In this document: positions 1-6,488 of the stretch, piece by piece
Layout of the letters: each line of letters opens with the position of its first letter
Position numbering within the stretch: position 1 is the stretch's first letter
Assembly: GCA_030589715.1 (NCBI GenBank)
Contig: JAUUVE010000020.1
Location: 1 to 13,382, forward strand
DNA: 13,382 nt
DNA from: Desulfobacteraceae bacterium
GTDB lineage: Bacteria; Desulfobacterota; DSM-4660; Desulfatiglandales; Desulfatiglandaceae
Direction: 5' to 3'
Made by a program: the position numbers and the translations under genes
The notes under the pieces: generated by a model
The model's input: the letters and a program-made list of their open reading frames with translations, nothing else
Database searches by the model: none
Told to the model about the DNA's origin: nothing

Positions 1-1036
1 ACTCGGGGCTGTCAAGGTGGAGTTCGGTCTGCCGCAGCAAGCTCTCTTGTCCGGCATCGTAACCATAGCCGGCGCCGTAAAGAAGCCGGGTCTTTGTCTT
101 GTTGGCAAGCATGATCATCCCGCGATCAAAATCCAACCGTTTCTCCATCACACCCGTTACAGCGTTGAGGAGCTCATCAATATCCAACATGGTAGAGGTG
201 GCCTGGCCGATCTCTTGAATAAGCAATGCATTGTTGTAACGGATGTTCATCTCCTCCAAAAGGTGCTTCGCTGCATCGCCCTGGGTTTCGATGGTCTCTG
301 TCAGCTCCTTTTTCTCGAGATGAGTTGAATAGAAGCAAAGCCCTATGGCAAGGACGGAACAGATGGAAGTTAAGACAACCCAAGACGGCACCGGCAATAT
401 GAAGAAAAGCGGAACCAGGGCCAGGACACAAGATATCATAAAATAGTTGCGCAAGAGCCTCCACGTCAGGGAGTGGCTTCTTTCCCAGGAGATTATATAG
501 CGGCCGACCGTTGCACCATTGTGAAGACATTCCGGGTGCTCAACACTGGCAAATTTGTTGGTGAAGACCTTGGCCACAGACTCCAGGAGACCCAGCCGAT
601 TGTCGCATTGATAGGGTTTTTCCTTTACACCTGGCCTGGGAGTGACCGTGATCTCTACCTTGTTGCTGCCCAGTCTTTTGGTCTTGAACGTGGTGGCCCG
701 AGTCAGGTTGGAGGCAAACTTCTCCAGCATGTTGTAAGCCGTGGCTGGCGTCATAAAACCCAAAGCGTATTGACGCAGTGCCCCCGAGGCCTGAGAGAAA
801 GCGGCATAGCGTCCGACGTCCCGGGCAATGCTTGGAGATCCGGTCTCCTGAGCCAGGATTTCGTAGAAATCATCAACTTGCCTCTGGCTAAACCAATGAC
901 CCTCATCTTCCACTTCGTAGATGGCCATTCCGGCATAGCTCAAGATCGAATCCATATCAATAGTTGGATGGTTTTTCTCCAGATATTCCAAAAAGGTCTT
1001 TATGACACTACTGTTATATAGTGGGATATCGTTCAT
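1..1036 (-). CDS. Membrane sensor protein with V4R-like and GAF domains (partial, C-terminus off the left edge)
   Basis: The minus strand is open from an ATG at 1036 to the window edge, giving 345 residues with no stop. Residues 1-185 resemble the V4R-like sensory module at the front of many deltaproteobacterial histidine kinases and cyclases; visible landmarks are YNSSVI near 7, GHWFSQ at 46-51, RQYALG at 88-93 and EHPEC at 166-170 followed by GRYIISW. Two hydrophobic segments follow at about 199-214 and 219-236, then a short charged linker and the start of a GAF domain from about 265 (DIDELL near 285, FDRGMIML near 303). There is no signal peptide, so the N-terminal domain and GAF domain should both be cytoplasmic around a membrane hairpin. 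An in-frame TGA lies upstream with no ATG, GTG or TTG between, so the start is secure, although the Shine-Dalgarno is weak. The output domain (kinase, cyclase or other) is outside the window. The domain calls come from recognised family resemblance. Confidence 0.85.
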   Translation of the reverse strand, partial: MNDIPLYNSSVIKTFLEYLEKNHPTIDMDSILSYAGMAIYEVEDEGHWFSQRQVDDFYEILAQETGSPSIARDVGRYAAFSQASGALRQYALGFMTPATAYNMLEKFASNLTRATTFKTKRLGSNKVEITVTPRPGVKEKPYQCDNRLGLLESVAKVFTNKFASVEHPECLHNGATVGRYIISWERSHSLTWRLLRNYFMISCVLALVPLFFILPVPSWVVLTSICSVLAIGLCFYSTHLEKKELTETIETQGDAAKHLLEEMNIRYNNALLIQEIGQATSTMLDIDELLNAVTGVMEKRLDFDRGMIMLANKTKTRLLYGAGYGYDAGQESLLRQTELHLDSPE

Positions 1037-1110
1037 GTTGCTGCACTCGCCGCTACTAAAGATCAGAAAACCATATTGAGGGGGAATCCCGATGATTCAA
1101 CTATTTCGGT

Positions 1111-1140
1111 AATATAGCGAGACTACTATATTCATGTCAA
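1111..1140 (-). promoter_or_regulatory. Sigma70-type promoter for the membrane sensor gene
   Basis: Reading the minus strand, TTGACA (1140-1135) is followed by an 18-bp spacer and TATATT (1116-1111). This is a perfect -35 box and a five-of-six -10 box. Transcription would begin near 1104, leaving an untranslated leader of about 68 bases before the ATG at 1036. It lies in the gap after the PilZ gene, so the sensor can be expressed separately from the two upstream genes. Confidence 0.6.
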
Positions 1141-1185
1141 TGACGATCAAGGCGGACACCCTGTTAAAGGAGGAAAGAAGGGTAG

Positions 1186-1200
1186 AGCTTCATAGAAGCT
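1186..1200. other. Short hairpin in the PilZ-sensor gap
   Basis: AGCTTC-ATA-GAAGCT is a perfect 6-bp inverted repeat with a 3-base loop, lying 25 bp beyond the stop of the PilZ gene. No run of T follows on the minus strand, so it is not a convincing rho-independent terminator. It could slow exonucleases or be chance. The rest of the 188-bp gap (1037-1224) holds only the sensor promoter and nothing else recognisable. Confidence 0.3.
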
Positions 1201-1224
1201 TGTAACGGAAGATGTCCGGGAGAC

Positions 1225-3360
1225 CTATTGTCCTGCTGTACGAGACTGATGCGGGGCCCCCTTCATATTTTCAAATCTGAGTCTGAACTTCCTCTTCATG
1301 TATTTCATATACTCGTCTCCATGGCTAACATCCAGGATCCATACATGATACACCTTTTCGTACGGCACCCTGTTGGCCTTGACGTAGTCCAGCGGATAAA
1401 TCAGGACAGGAATTCTCTCCATATTGTAGCCACCTGTCAGATGGCCAATGGCAGAGGAGAGTATATTCCAAGGAAGTCCTTCCGGATTGGTCACCAAGAT
1501 CTTGATGCAGTTTAGCACCTCGGAGAGATTCAAACCCACATCGGATTTATTCACGATCAAGACGGCATACAGTTCATCCTGACAGGTAAGTGAATATGTC
1601 TCAACTCTTCTGTAAAAGCCTTCCCGGGAATAGATTTCCTCGAGGGATCTGGCGCTGTGTTTTTTCTGACCAAGGCCCAGTGCATCAAGGAGGAGTCCCC
1701 CGGAGTGATTATTGTAAAACCGATTGAGCCCCCACAGGTCTGTTGCCGTACAGCTACTCATGGTCCATCCCCCCGGAAGTTTGTTACCCAATGAGAGTCC
1801 CGTATAAGGCAGGTATGAAAAGAGGTCTATAGAACAGACCTTGCTTCTTTTCAGACTTCTTGAAAATCCTCCAAAGACTCTATCAGGAAACTTATTCTCC
1901 GGGCGGAAATAACTCATAACATAGTCTATTTTCATCGACGGCAGGCGATGCATATCATTCAGGTAGCTCATGATTTGCTTCAGCACACCAAAACCTGCTC
2001 GTCTTTGGTCCATTGCTCTTGCAGCATGGTGCTGAATCAACCACGCCCTTTCGTAGGCCATGACCATGGAGATATGGCCATAAATTTTTCCGTTCCTCTG
2101 GAAGGTAAAGTGCTGGGCGATCTCAGGGCTATCCTTATAGAGTCTCCTATAGGTCTCCTTAAACTTCTCGGGATGGGAATGGATAAGGCCATACTTCTTG
2201 GGATAGATAAAACCTGTGCTAAAGAGGAACTCCCATAGGGCCCCCAAATCCACATCAGAGGAGATGAAGGCATGTCGGTCCAGGGCATTGGCCAGGAGGT
2301 GTGCCAGACGGCTGTAAGAGCCAATATCCATGTCCAAGATGGACAGACCGTAGCGGAAACCGGCTTCTCTGTCTCCTGATCTGTAAACTACCTGTGCGGC
2401 ACATGGAATCTTTAGGGCACCTGCAAAATTGATTGTTAGCTCCGGGATGATCATGCCCTGTATCAGGTACCCCTCATCCGCCCCTTCGCGAACAGAAAAA
2501 CCCGATGTGGAGATATTAGAGACCTCCAACTGGACCCTTTTGTTGCAAAGGGGGTGGTCGAAGCTGAGGTACGGTGGTGGCACCAGTTCTTGCCGGGGAT
2601 TGCGGATCTCTCTCTTTCGGAAGCGTCTCATCTCCAGGTGGGCAGGTAAGAGAACCATCTCCCTGGCTTGAAGCTCTGCCCCCTGTCGAATGTACCGACA
2701 GGGTCCGGCAAAAAGGATCCGGCCGTGTCGTTTCAACTGAACATTCACCGATTCCTCTGAATTAAGCCAATAAGAGGATAAATGTGCTGTGGGCCCCACC
2801 CTGACTCGAAATGCAATAGGGCTAAAGTCCACCAGGCTGCCTTTGACCCAGAACCCTCTTTGACTTAACTCCGCATCCACATCCCGGCAGGGATACCGCC
2901 GTACCTGTCTTTTGCCTAGAACATGGCTCACCCCAGGTAATTGAACCGTTATGTTTTCCCTATTCAATTCAAGCAATTTGGCTGGCACCACTATCATCGC
3001 CTTGCCATCATCGATAAGGAGATTCAAAAAGCGATATCTCATTAGCTCTGGACCTGGTAAGCCTTTTTCAGTCCAGGAGAGGCAAAGTTCTCTTCCAAAG
3101 CACGGATTTGGATGTGCAGTTAAGAGTATGCTGTCTTTGTCCCCAGGAAGCCCCAGGTGAATGAAAATATTCTTTCCAGTGAAATTTAAATAATTAAATA
3201 TATTTATTACCTCTTTTTCATCTATTAGTTCAGAATTTTTGAGCCTGTCCGTGAGTTCCCTGTGTCGAAATAACCGCGGTAGCGGAGGGAATTCCGAACC
3301 CCGGGTGAAATTGACGGGTCTTGCGGTATGGATTCTTTGTAACGATCGGTTTTCCTTCAT
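1225..3360 (-). CDS. Tandem PilZ-domain protein with GNAT-like C-terminal region
   Basis: This 711-residue protein has two PilZ-like modules in the middle and an acyltransferase-like C-terminal half. In PilZ-1 (about 150-240) the RxxxR motif is R155-YPC-R159 and the second motif is DFSPIA (178-183), with alanine where the family has glycine. In PilZ-2 (about 246-345) R246-FRK-R250 is followed by an intact NISTSG (282-287). PilZ domains bind cyclic di-GMP through these residues, so PilZ-2 looks competent and PilZ-1 degenerate. Residues from about 370 resemble a GNAT fold: FKETYRRLYKDS near 400, then GKIYGHISMVMAYERAW (424-440) and IQHHAA, typical of N-acyltransferases in this phylum. The ATG is preceded by AAAGGAG at ideal spacing. 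The gene starts 52 bp after the MerR-type gene and is probably co-transcribed with it. Substrate and cellular role are not evident; a c-di-GMP-gated acyltransferase is an inference. No membrane segment or signal peptide is seen. Confidence 0.8.
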   Translation of the reverse strand: MKENRSLQRIHTARPVNFTRGSEFPPLPRLFRHRELTDRLKNSELIDEKEVINIFNYLNFTGKNIFIHLGLPGDKDSILLTAHPNPCFGRELCLSWTEKGLPGPELMRYRFLNLLIDDGKAMIVVPAKLLELNRENITVQLPGVSHVLGKRQVRRYPCRDVDAELSQRGFWVKGSLVDFSPIAFRVRVGPTAHLSSYWLNSEESVNVQLKRHGRILFAGPCRYIRQGAELQAREMVLLPAHLEMRRFRKREIRNPRQELVPPPYLSFDHPLCNKRVQLEVSNISTSGFSVREGADEGYLIQGMIIPELTINFAGALKIPCAAQVVYRSGDREAGFRYGLSILDMDIGSYSRLAHLLANALDRHAFISSDVDLGALWEFLFSTGFIYPKKYGLIHSHPEKFKETYRRLYKDSPEIAQHFTFQRNGKIYGHISMVMAYERAWLIQHHAARAMDQRRAGFGVLKQIMSYLNDMHRLPSMKIDYVMSYFRPENKFPDRVFGGFSRSLKRSKVCSIDLFSYLPYTGLSLGNKLPGGWTMSSCTATDLWGLNRFYNNHSGGLLLDALGLGQKKHSARSLEEIYSREGFYRRVETYSLTCQDELYAVLIVNKSDVGLNLSEVLNCIKILVTNPEGLPWNILSSAIGHLTGGYNMERIPVLIYPLDYVKANRVPYEKVYHVWILDVSHGDEYMKYMKRKFRLRFENMKGAPHQSRTAGQ

Positions 3361-3378
3361 TTGGATTCTCCTTTCTTC

Positions 3379-3399
3379 GGTGTTCCAACAGGAAACACC
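3379..3399 (-). promoter_or_regulatory. Hairpin just upstream of the PilZ gene
   Basis: On the minus strand GGTGTTTCC-TGTT-GGAACACC forms an 8-bp stem with one bulged T and a 4-base loop. It lies in the 52-bp gap between the MerR-type gene and the PilZ gene, a few bases before the AAAGGAG ribosome site. No T-run follows, so termination is unlikely. It may tune translation or mRNA stability of the second gene. Confidence 0.35.
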
Positions 3400-3412
3400 A
3401 TCACTTCATCAA

Positions 3413-4234
3413 TCAAAAGAGGCTCCACCGGCTATACAAAAACAACATGCCCTCTTTAAAGAAGATAGTGTAGACCTTATATGACCTGGTATTCCCATTT
3501 TCCATCAGCAAGTTGAGCACCCTATCCTTGATGGGCTGTCGCAGAAAAGTGGGAACTTCGTCGTAGATCTCCTGCAATATCAGTACTTCCCTCTTTGATA
3601 TTCCTTGGTACAGGTTCGCCATCCATTCCTTGGTGTATTTCATCTTGACAAACGAGAGATGGAAGGCCAACATATCCCGCCAGTTTCTTACTCGATTATG
3701 GAACTGCCAATCGAAAAGCAGTTTGAAGATACTCCTGGATGTCCTTTTTCTTATCAAATTGATCGATTGCCCAAATATCTCTTTCTCCGCTTCTTCATTT
3801 ATCCATTGGAGCCGGAAGCTGTAGTCCAGCAAATAGGCTGGCACCCGGACATCCGCAAGAGTCAATTTCGGGGCCTCACCTTTCCCCAATGCATCAGAAT
3901 CCGTGAAGCGGAAATCCTCGCCTGATAGCCCTTTTTCGCCTAAACGAGCATCCATTTTATCTCCGGCGACCGCCACGTCTTTGAGTTGTTTTGCAATATC
4001 TTCCATGGAATTTCCTTCTCGTTTTAAGAGCCTGACTAGTTGGATCCGGTCCATGGCCTCATAGGGGAAGTAGCCTATCTTCTTGGCTCCGCCCGCCCCC
4101 TCCCTCGGCTTTTGTACAAAAGGTTTCGGTATAATCCCTAACTTAATATAGTTGTTGAGTGTTGCCCTTGAAATACCTGTTTTTGAAAGGATTTCTTTTG
4201 TATTGACCCAATTTTGAGAAATGGAATTGGACAC
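3413..4234 (-). CDS. MerR-type transcriptional regulator with PAS/MmyB-like sensory segment
   Basis: This 273-residue protein begins with a MerR-like winged helix. The helix-turn-helix is at about 11-38 (NTKEILSKTGISRATLNNYI) and the second part, GYFPYEAMDRIQLVRLLKRE, is at 54-73. A linker (90-122) leads to a segment, VPAYLLDYSFRLQWINEEAE (131-150), that resembles the PAS/MmyB-type ligand-binding core in which a residue pair such as W-N sits just before the EAEK helix. The rest (165-273) is charged and mostly helical, ending in YTIFFKEGMLFLYSRWSLF. The start is a GTG; AAAGG lies about 7 bases upstream. A perfect consensus promoter lies 68 bp upstream and the PilZ gene follows at 52 bp, which suggests one transcript. 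Autoregulation at that promoter is plausible because MerR proteins act at the spacer region, but this is inferred. The signal sensed is unknown. In relatives such modules may continue into an output domain; here the frame simply stops. Confidence 0.8.
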   Translation of the reverse strand: MSNSISQNWVNTKEILSKTGISRATLNNYIKLGIIPKPFVQKPREGAGGAKKIGYFPYEAMDRIQLVRLLKREGNSMEDIAKQLKDVAVAGDKMDARLGEKGLSGEDFRFTDSDALGKGEAPKLTLADVRVPAYLLDYSFRLQWINEEAEKEIFGQSINLIRKRTSRSIFKLLFDWQFHNRVRNWRDMLAFHLSFVKMKYTKEWMANLYQGISKREVLILQEIYDEVPTFLRQPIKDRVLNLLMENGNTRSYKVYTIFFKEGMLFLYSRWSLF

Positions 4235-4301
4235 TTCAAAGCCTTTATTTAGACAGTTTCATGCTATTTTATGGTTTTATTGTTTAATTTTGACTTCTAT
4301 A

Positions 4302-4330
4302 ATTATACAATATATTTTTTTATGTGTCAA
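4302..4330 (-). promoter_or_regulatory. Perfect-consensus sigma70 promoter for the MerR-PilZ transcript
   Basis: On the minus strand TTGACA (4330-4325), a 17-bp spacer and TATAAT (4307-4302) match the sigma70 consensus at every position and at optimal spacing. Transcription would start near 4295, about 60 bases before the GTG at 4234. The core is bracketed by an inverted repeat TTTGAC/GTCAAA (arms 4289-4294 and 4326-4331), and the -10 box sits in the palindrome TATAATTATA (4298-4307). Either could be an operator. A much weaker plus-strand match (TTGACT at 4290-4295, TATTTT at 4313-4318) overlaps it. Confidence 0.75.
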
Positions 4331-4758
4331 ATCAAATATTTATATTGTCTATATTATTTAGTATGTATGGATGATGATTAGGCCACACCTGGCCCATAAG
4401 GATATGGATTCATAGGGTTCCCAGGTTGAAGAACACCCGACGATTGCTGCCGGGATGTTCGACCCTCTAGTCAACTGAAATGGGGAGCAACTCCCTCTTT
4501 GACTCTAAACTCAGTGAAGCATGATCAGGGAAACTACCCCTTTAGAATCCTGCTGCAAACTACACCCTCTACTAAGACATATAAACAAGGCCTCTTTTAG
4601 CTGATTGGCTGTGATTTCTGCAATAAAATCTTTTCCATCACAGATGACTTAAACCTTTTTAGAGCGCAGATCATCACCTAATACAAGTTCAGTCGTGTTA
4701 AGCCGATATTTGACGTAGTCGTTTGCGATGGCAACAACGCAAAACGAATTAGTAATCC
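4331..4758. other. Long non-coding gap between divergent genes
   Basis: The gap between the MerR-type gene and the radical SAM gene spans 4235-4830. Its first part, to about 4375, is very AT-rich and holds the leftward promoter. The part from 4385 to 4758 has ordinary composition and no intact gene. An imperfect hairpin (GGTTGAAGAACACCC against GGGATGTTCGACCC) occupies about 4422-4464 without a T-run. A minus-strand frame with few stops suggests a decayed gene (separate entry). Nothing else was recognised. Confidence 0.4.
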
Positions 4759-4762
4759 TTGA
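4511..4762 (-). pseudogene. Possible remnant of a decayed gene
   Basis: One minus-strand frame is open for 83 codons from 4762 to 4514 apart from a single TAA at 4649-4651. It reads like protein on both sides of that stop, for example VVAIANDYVKYRLNTTELVL before it and VICDGKDFIAEITANQLKEA after it. The frame then meets TGA at 4511 and TAG at 4505, and is open again down to 4358. There is no start codon with a ribosome site, and I recognise no family. It may be a point-mutated leftover of a gene, or simply chance; the call rests only on the frame and on the protein-like residue pattern. Confidence 0.25.
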
Positions 4763-4787
4763 CTACAATAGAATTAGCGTCTAAAAA
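4759..4787 (+). promoter_or_regulatory. Candidate promoter for the radical SAM gene
   Basis: TTGACT (4759-4764), a 17-bp spacer and TAAAAA (4782-4787) make a moderate sigma70-type promoter about 43 bp upstream of the GTG start. The -35 box matches five of six positions and the -10 box four of six. No operator-like dyad is evident beside it. Confidence 0.4.
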
Positions 4788-4830
4788 ATGAGTTAATCCC
4801 ATAATCAATATCAGAAAAGGGGGTGGGCAA

Positions 4831-6432
4831 GTGGCTTTAGAAGCCATTATCATATCCGATTCGGGTTCGGAAAGTTTGTCTGCAACTAATCCGTTAAGGC
4901 TGAACATTGACGGCCGGACGGCCGATATCCAAGTGGTGCAAAACTTTCTTACCCATGCCGGCCAGGTTCAATTGCCGATTGAAGACGACGGCCTGATGAG
5001 CTGGGCTTCGGCACCCAAGCTAAACGGAATTTATTTGTTGAATTACCTTACCAAACACAATTTTAACGTGGAGCTGGTTGACAACTTTTATAATGAAAAA
5101 GATCGTTTCCGTCAGTTGCTCGCACGCAATCCGCGAGTGGTGATCATTTCCACCACCTTTATTCCGGGCAAACAAAGCCTTGGGAAGCTTGTAGCCCATA
5201 TCCGCGATTTGGCACCGGATGTGTTTGTTGTCGTGGGTGGGCCCCTGCTGTATGTGTCTTATTTAATCCATAAGCGAAGTAAGGAGCCGGGATATGACAC
5301 GCAGTCTGCAAAAAACGAATTTCTATTTCTCGAAGTAAATAATGAACCCGCCGTCGACCTTTATATCATCAGTCTGCGCGGTGAACAGATTCTTTGTGAT
5401 GTATTGGGCAATATTCGGGAGAACAAAGGGGTCGACTGCATTCCCAACAGCGCCCGTTTGGTCGGAAATGCCTACCATTTTACCAAAAGGGTTGACGACA
5501 TCGCCGGCTCCGAGGACTTTCCCATTGACTGGCCAGCGCTTCCAGACGCCATCTTCAAATCTGGCGTCGTCCCCATACAGGCTTCCACCGGGTGCTCGTT
5601 TCACTGCGCTTTTTGCAACTTCATCAAGGATCAACGGCTAAGCTGGGTTAAACCGGTTGAGCGCATAGTGGCAGAAATGAAGGCGGTCGCAGAGCGAGGA
5701 GCCCGCTACGTGTGGTTTGTAGATGACAACTTCCGGCTGGGTAAAGGAGATTTGGAAGCGGTCTGTCGCCGATTCATAGACGAAGGTTTTGACCTTTACT
5801 GGATGACCTTCATCCGGGCCAGCACCCTGGAAAATGTCAATCCTGAGCTGTTGCGACAGGCTGGCTGTATCGAAGTACAGCTGGGGTTGGAGTCGGCAGA
5901 TCCCCAGATCTTAAAAAACATGGACAAAAAGGCTTCGCCGGAACTCTATGACCGTGTGCTTCAAAAACTGCTTAAGGCCGGCATCAACTGTTCCTGTTAC
6001 TTTATTTTCGGCTTTCCGGGAGAAACAGAAGAGAGTGCGCAACGCACCAGGGATTTTATCAAAGCCTATGATGATACACAGTACAGAGGCAATCTTTGCT
6101 GGTCGATGTTTCCGTTTATTTTGGCTCCGCTAAGCCCGATTTATGAGCCCATGGCACGCAGAAAATACGGTCTCTCTGGATATTTACATAAATGGCAGCA
6201 TGCCACCATGAATTCCGATCAGGCCCGAGATCAGATCGTGAAAACATTTTTTGAGATTGAAAATTCCGGCCCCATTTATCGTGGGGACAACCAAGATATC
6301 CTTCGCCTTCTGGGGCCGTTCGGGCGCAAGAAATTTGAAGCCGCGCGCCATCGACTGTCAAAGATGGCTTTAACAGGCAAGTTGGGAAAAGAAAATATTC
6401 TTCAAGCCTTCAAACTGGTTCTGTCCGCCTAA
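4831..6432 (+). CDS. B12-binding-type radical SAM protein, substrate unknown
   Basis: This 533-residue protein has the two-part layout of cobalamin-dependent radical SAM enzymes. Residues about 55-200 look like a Rossmann-type B12-binding domain (VVIIST at 103-108, VFVVVGG at 131-137). The usual DxHxxG cobalamin ligand motif is absent, as is common in this class. The radical SAM barrel spans about 245-460: the iron-sulfur site CSFHCAFC has C255, C259 and C262 in CxxxCxxC spacing, then WFVDDNF (295-301) and GLESADPQILKNMDKK (352-367), a motif typical of the superfamily, and FGFPGETEES (393-402). The family makes methylthiolations, methylations and other C-H chemistry; which applies here cannot be told. 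The start is GTG behind an AAGGGGG-like ribosome site. It stands alone, convergent with murJ (56 bp) and without a visible peptide precursor or partner. Five of 33 arginine codons are AGA/AGG by my count, fewer than in nusB and holA, which suggests separate origin. Confidence 0.85.
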   Translation: MALEAIIISDSGSESLSATNPLRLNIDGRTADIQVVQNFLTHAGQVQLPIEDDGLMSWASAPKLNGIYLLNYLTKHNFNVELVDNFYNEKDRFRQLLARNPRVVIISTTFIPGKQSLGKLVAHIRDLAPDVFVVVGGPLLYVSYLIHKRSKEPGYDTQSAKNEFLFLEVNNEPAVDLYIISLRGEQILCDVLGNIRENKGVDCIPNSARLVGNAYHFTKRVDDIAGSEDFPIDWPALPDAIFKSGVVPIQASTGCSFHCAFCNFIKDQRLSWVKPVERIVAEMKAVAERGARYVWFVDDNFRLGKGDLEAVCRRFIDEGFDLYWMTFIRASTLENVNPELLRQAGCIEVQLGLESADPQILKNMDKKASPELYDRVLQKLLKAGINCSCYFIFGFPGETEESAQRTRDFIKAYDDTQYRGNLCWSMFPFILAPLSPIYEPMARRKYGLSGYLHKWQHATMNSDQARDQIVKTFFEIENSGPIYRGDNQDILRLLGPFGRKKFEAARHRLSKMALTGKLGKENILQAFKLVLSA

Positions 6433-6488
6433 GGAAAGCTCTGCCATGCATACTAATTATATAGCGTGTAAACGGGGACAACGAAAAC

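Noticed and set aside
473..1021. A 182-codon plus-strand open frame
   Set aside because: The minus strand is open through the whole of 1-1036 and reads as a recognisable V4R-like/GAF protein with its own promoter; the plus-strand frame is its antisense shadow.
1186..1200. Hairpin after the PilZ gene as a rho-independent terminator
   Set aside because: Stem is short and no T-run follows on the transcribed strand.
4521..4604. A 27-codon plus-strand ORF with two adjacent cysteines, considered as a peptide precursor for the radical SAM enzyme
   Set aside because: It has no convincing Shine-Dalgarno, overlaps the possible decayed gene on the other strand, and has no leader/core pattern of a known precursor class.
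4728..4784. An 18-codon plus-strand ORF just before the radical SAM gene
   Set aside because: It overlaps the candidate promoter and has no ribosome-binding site; too short to support.
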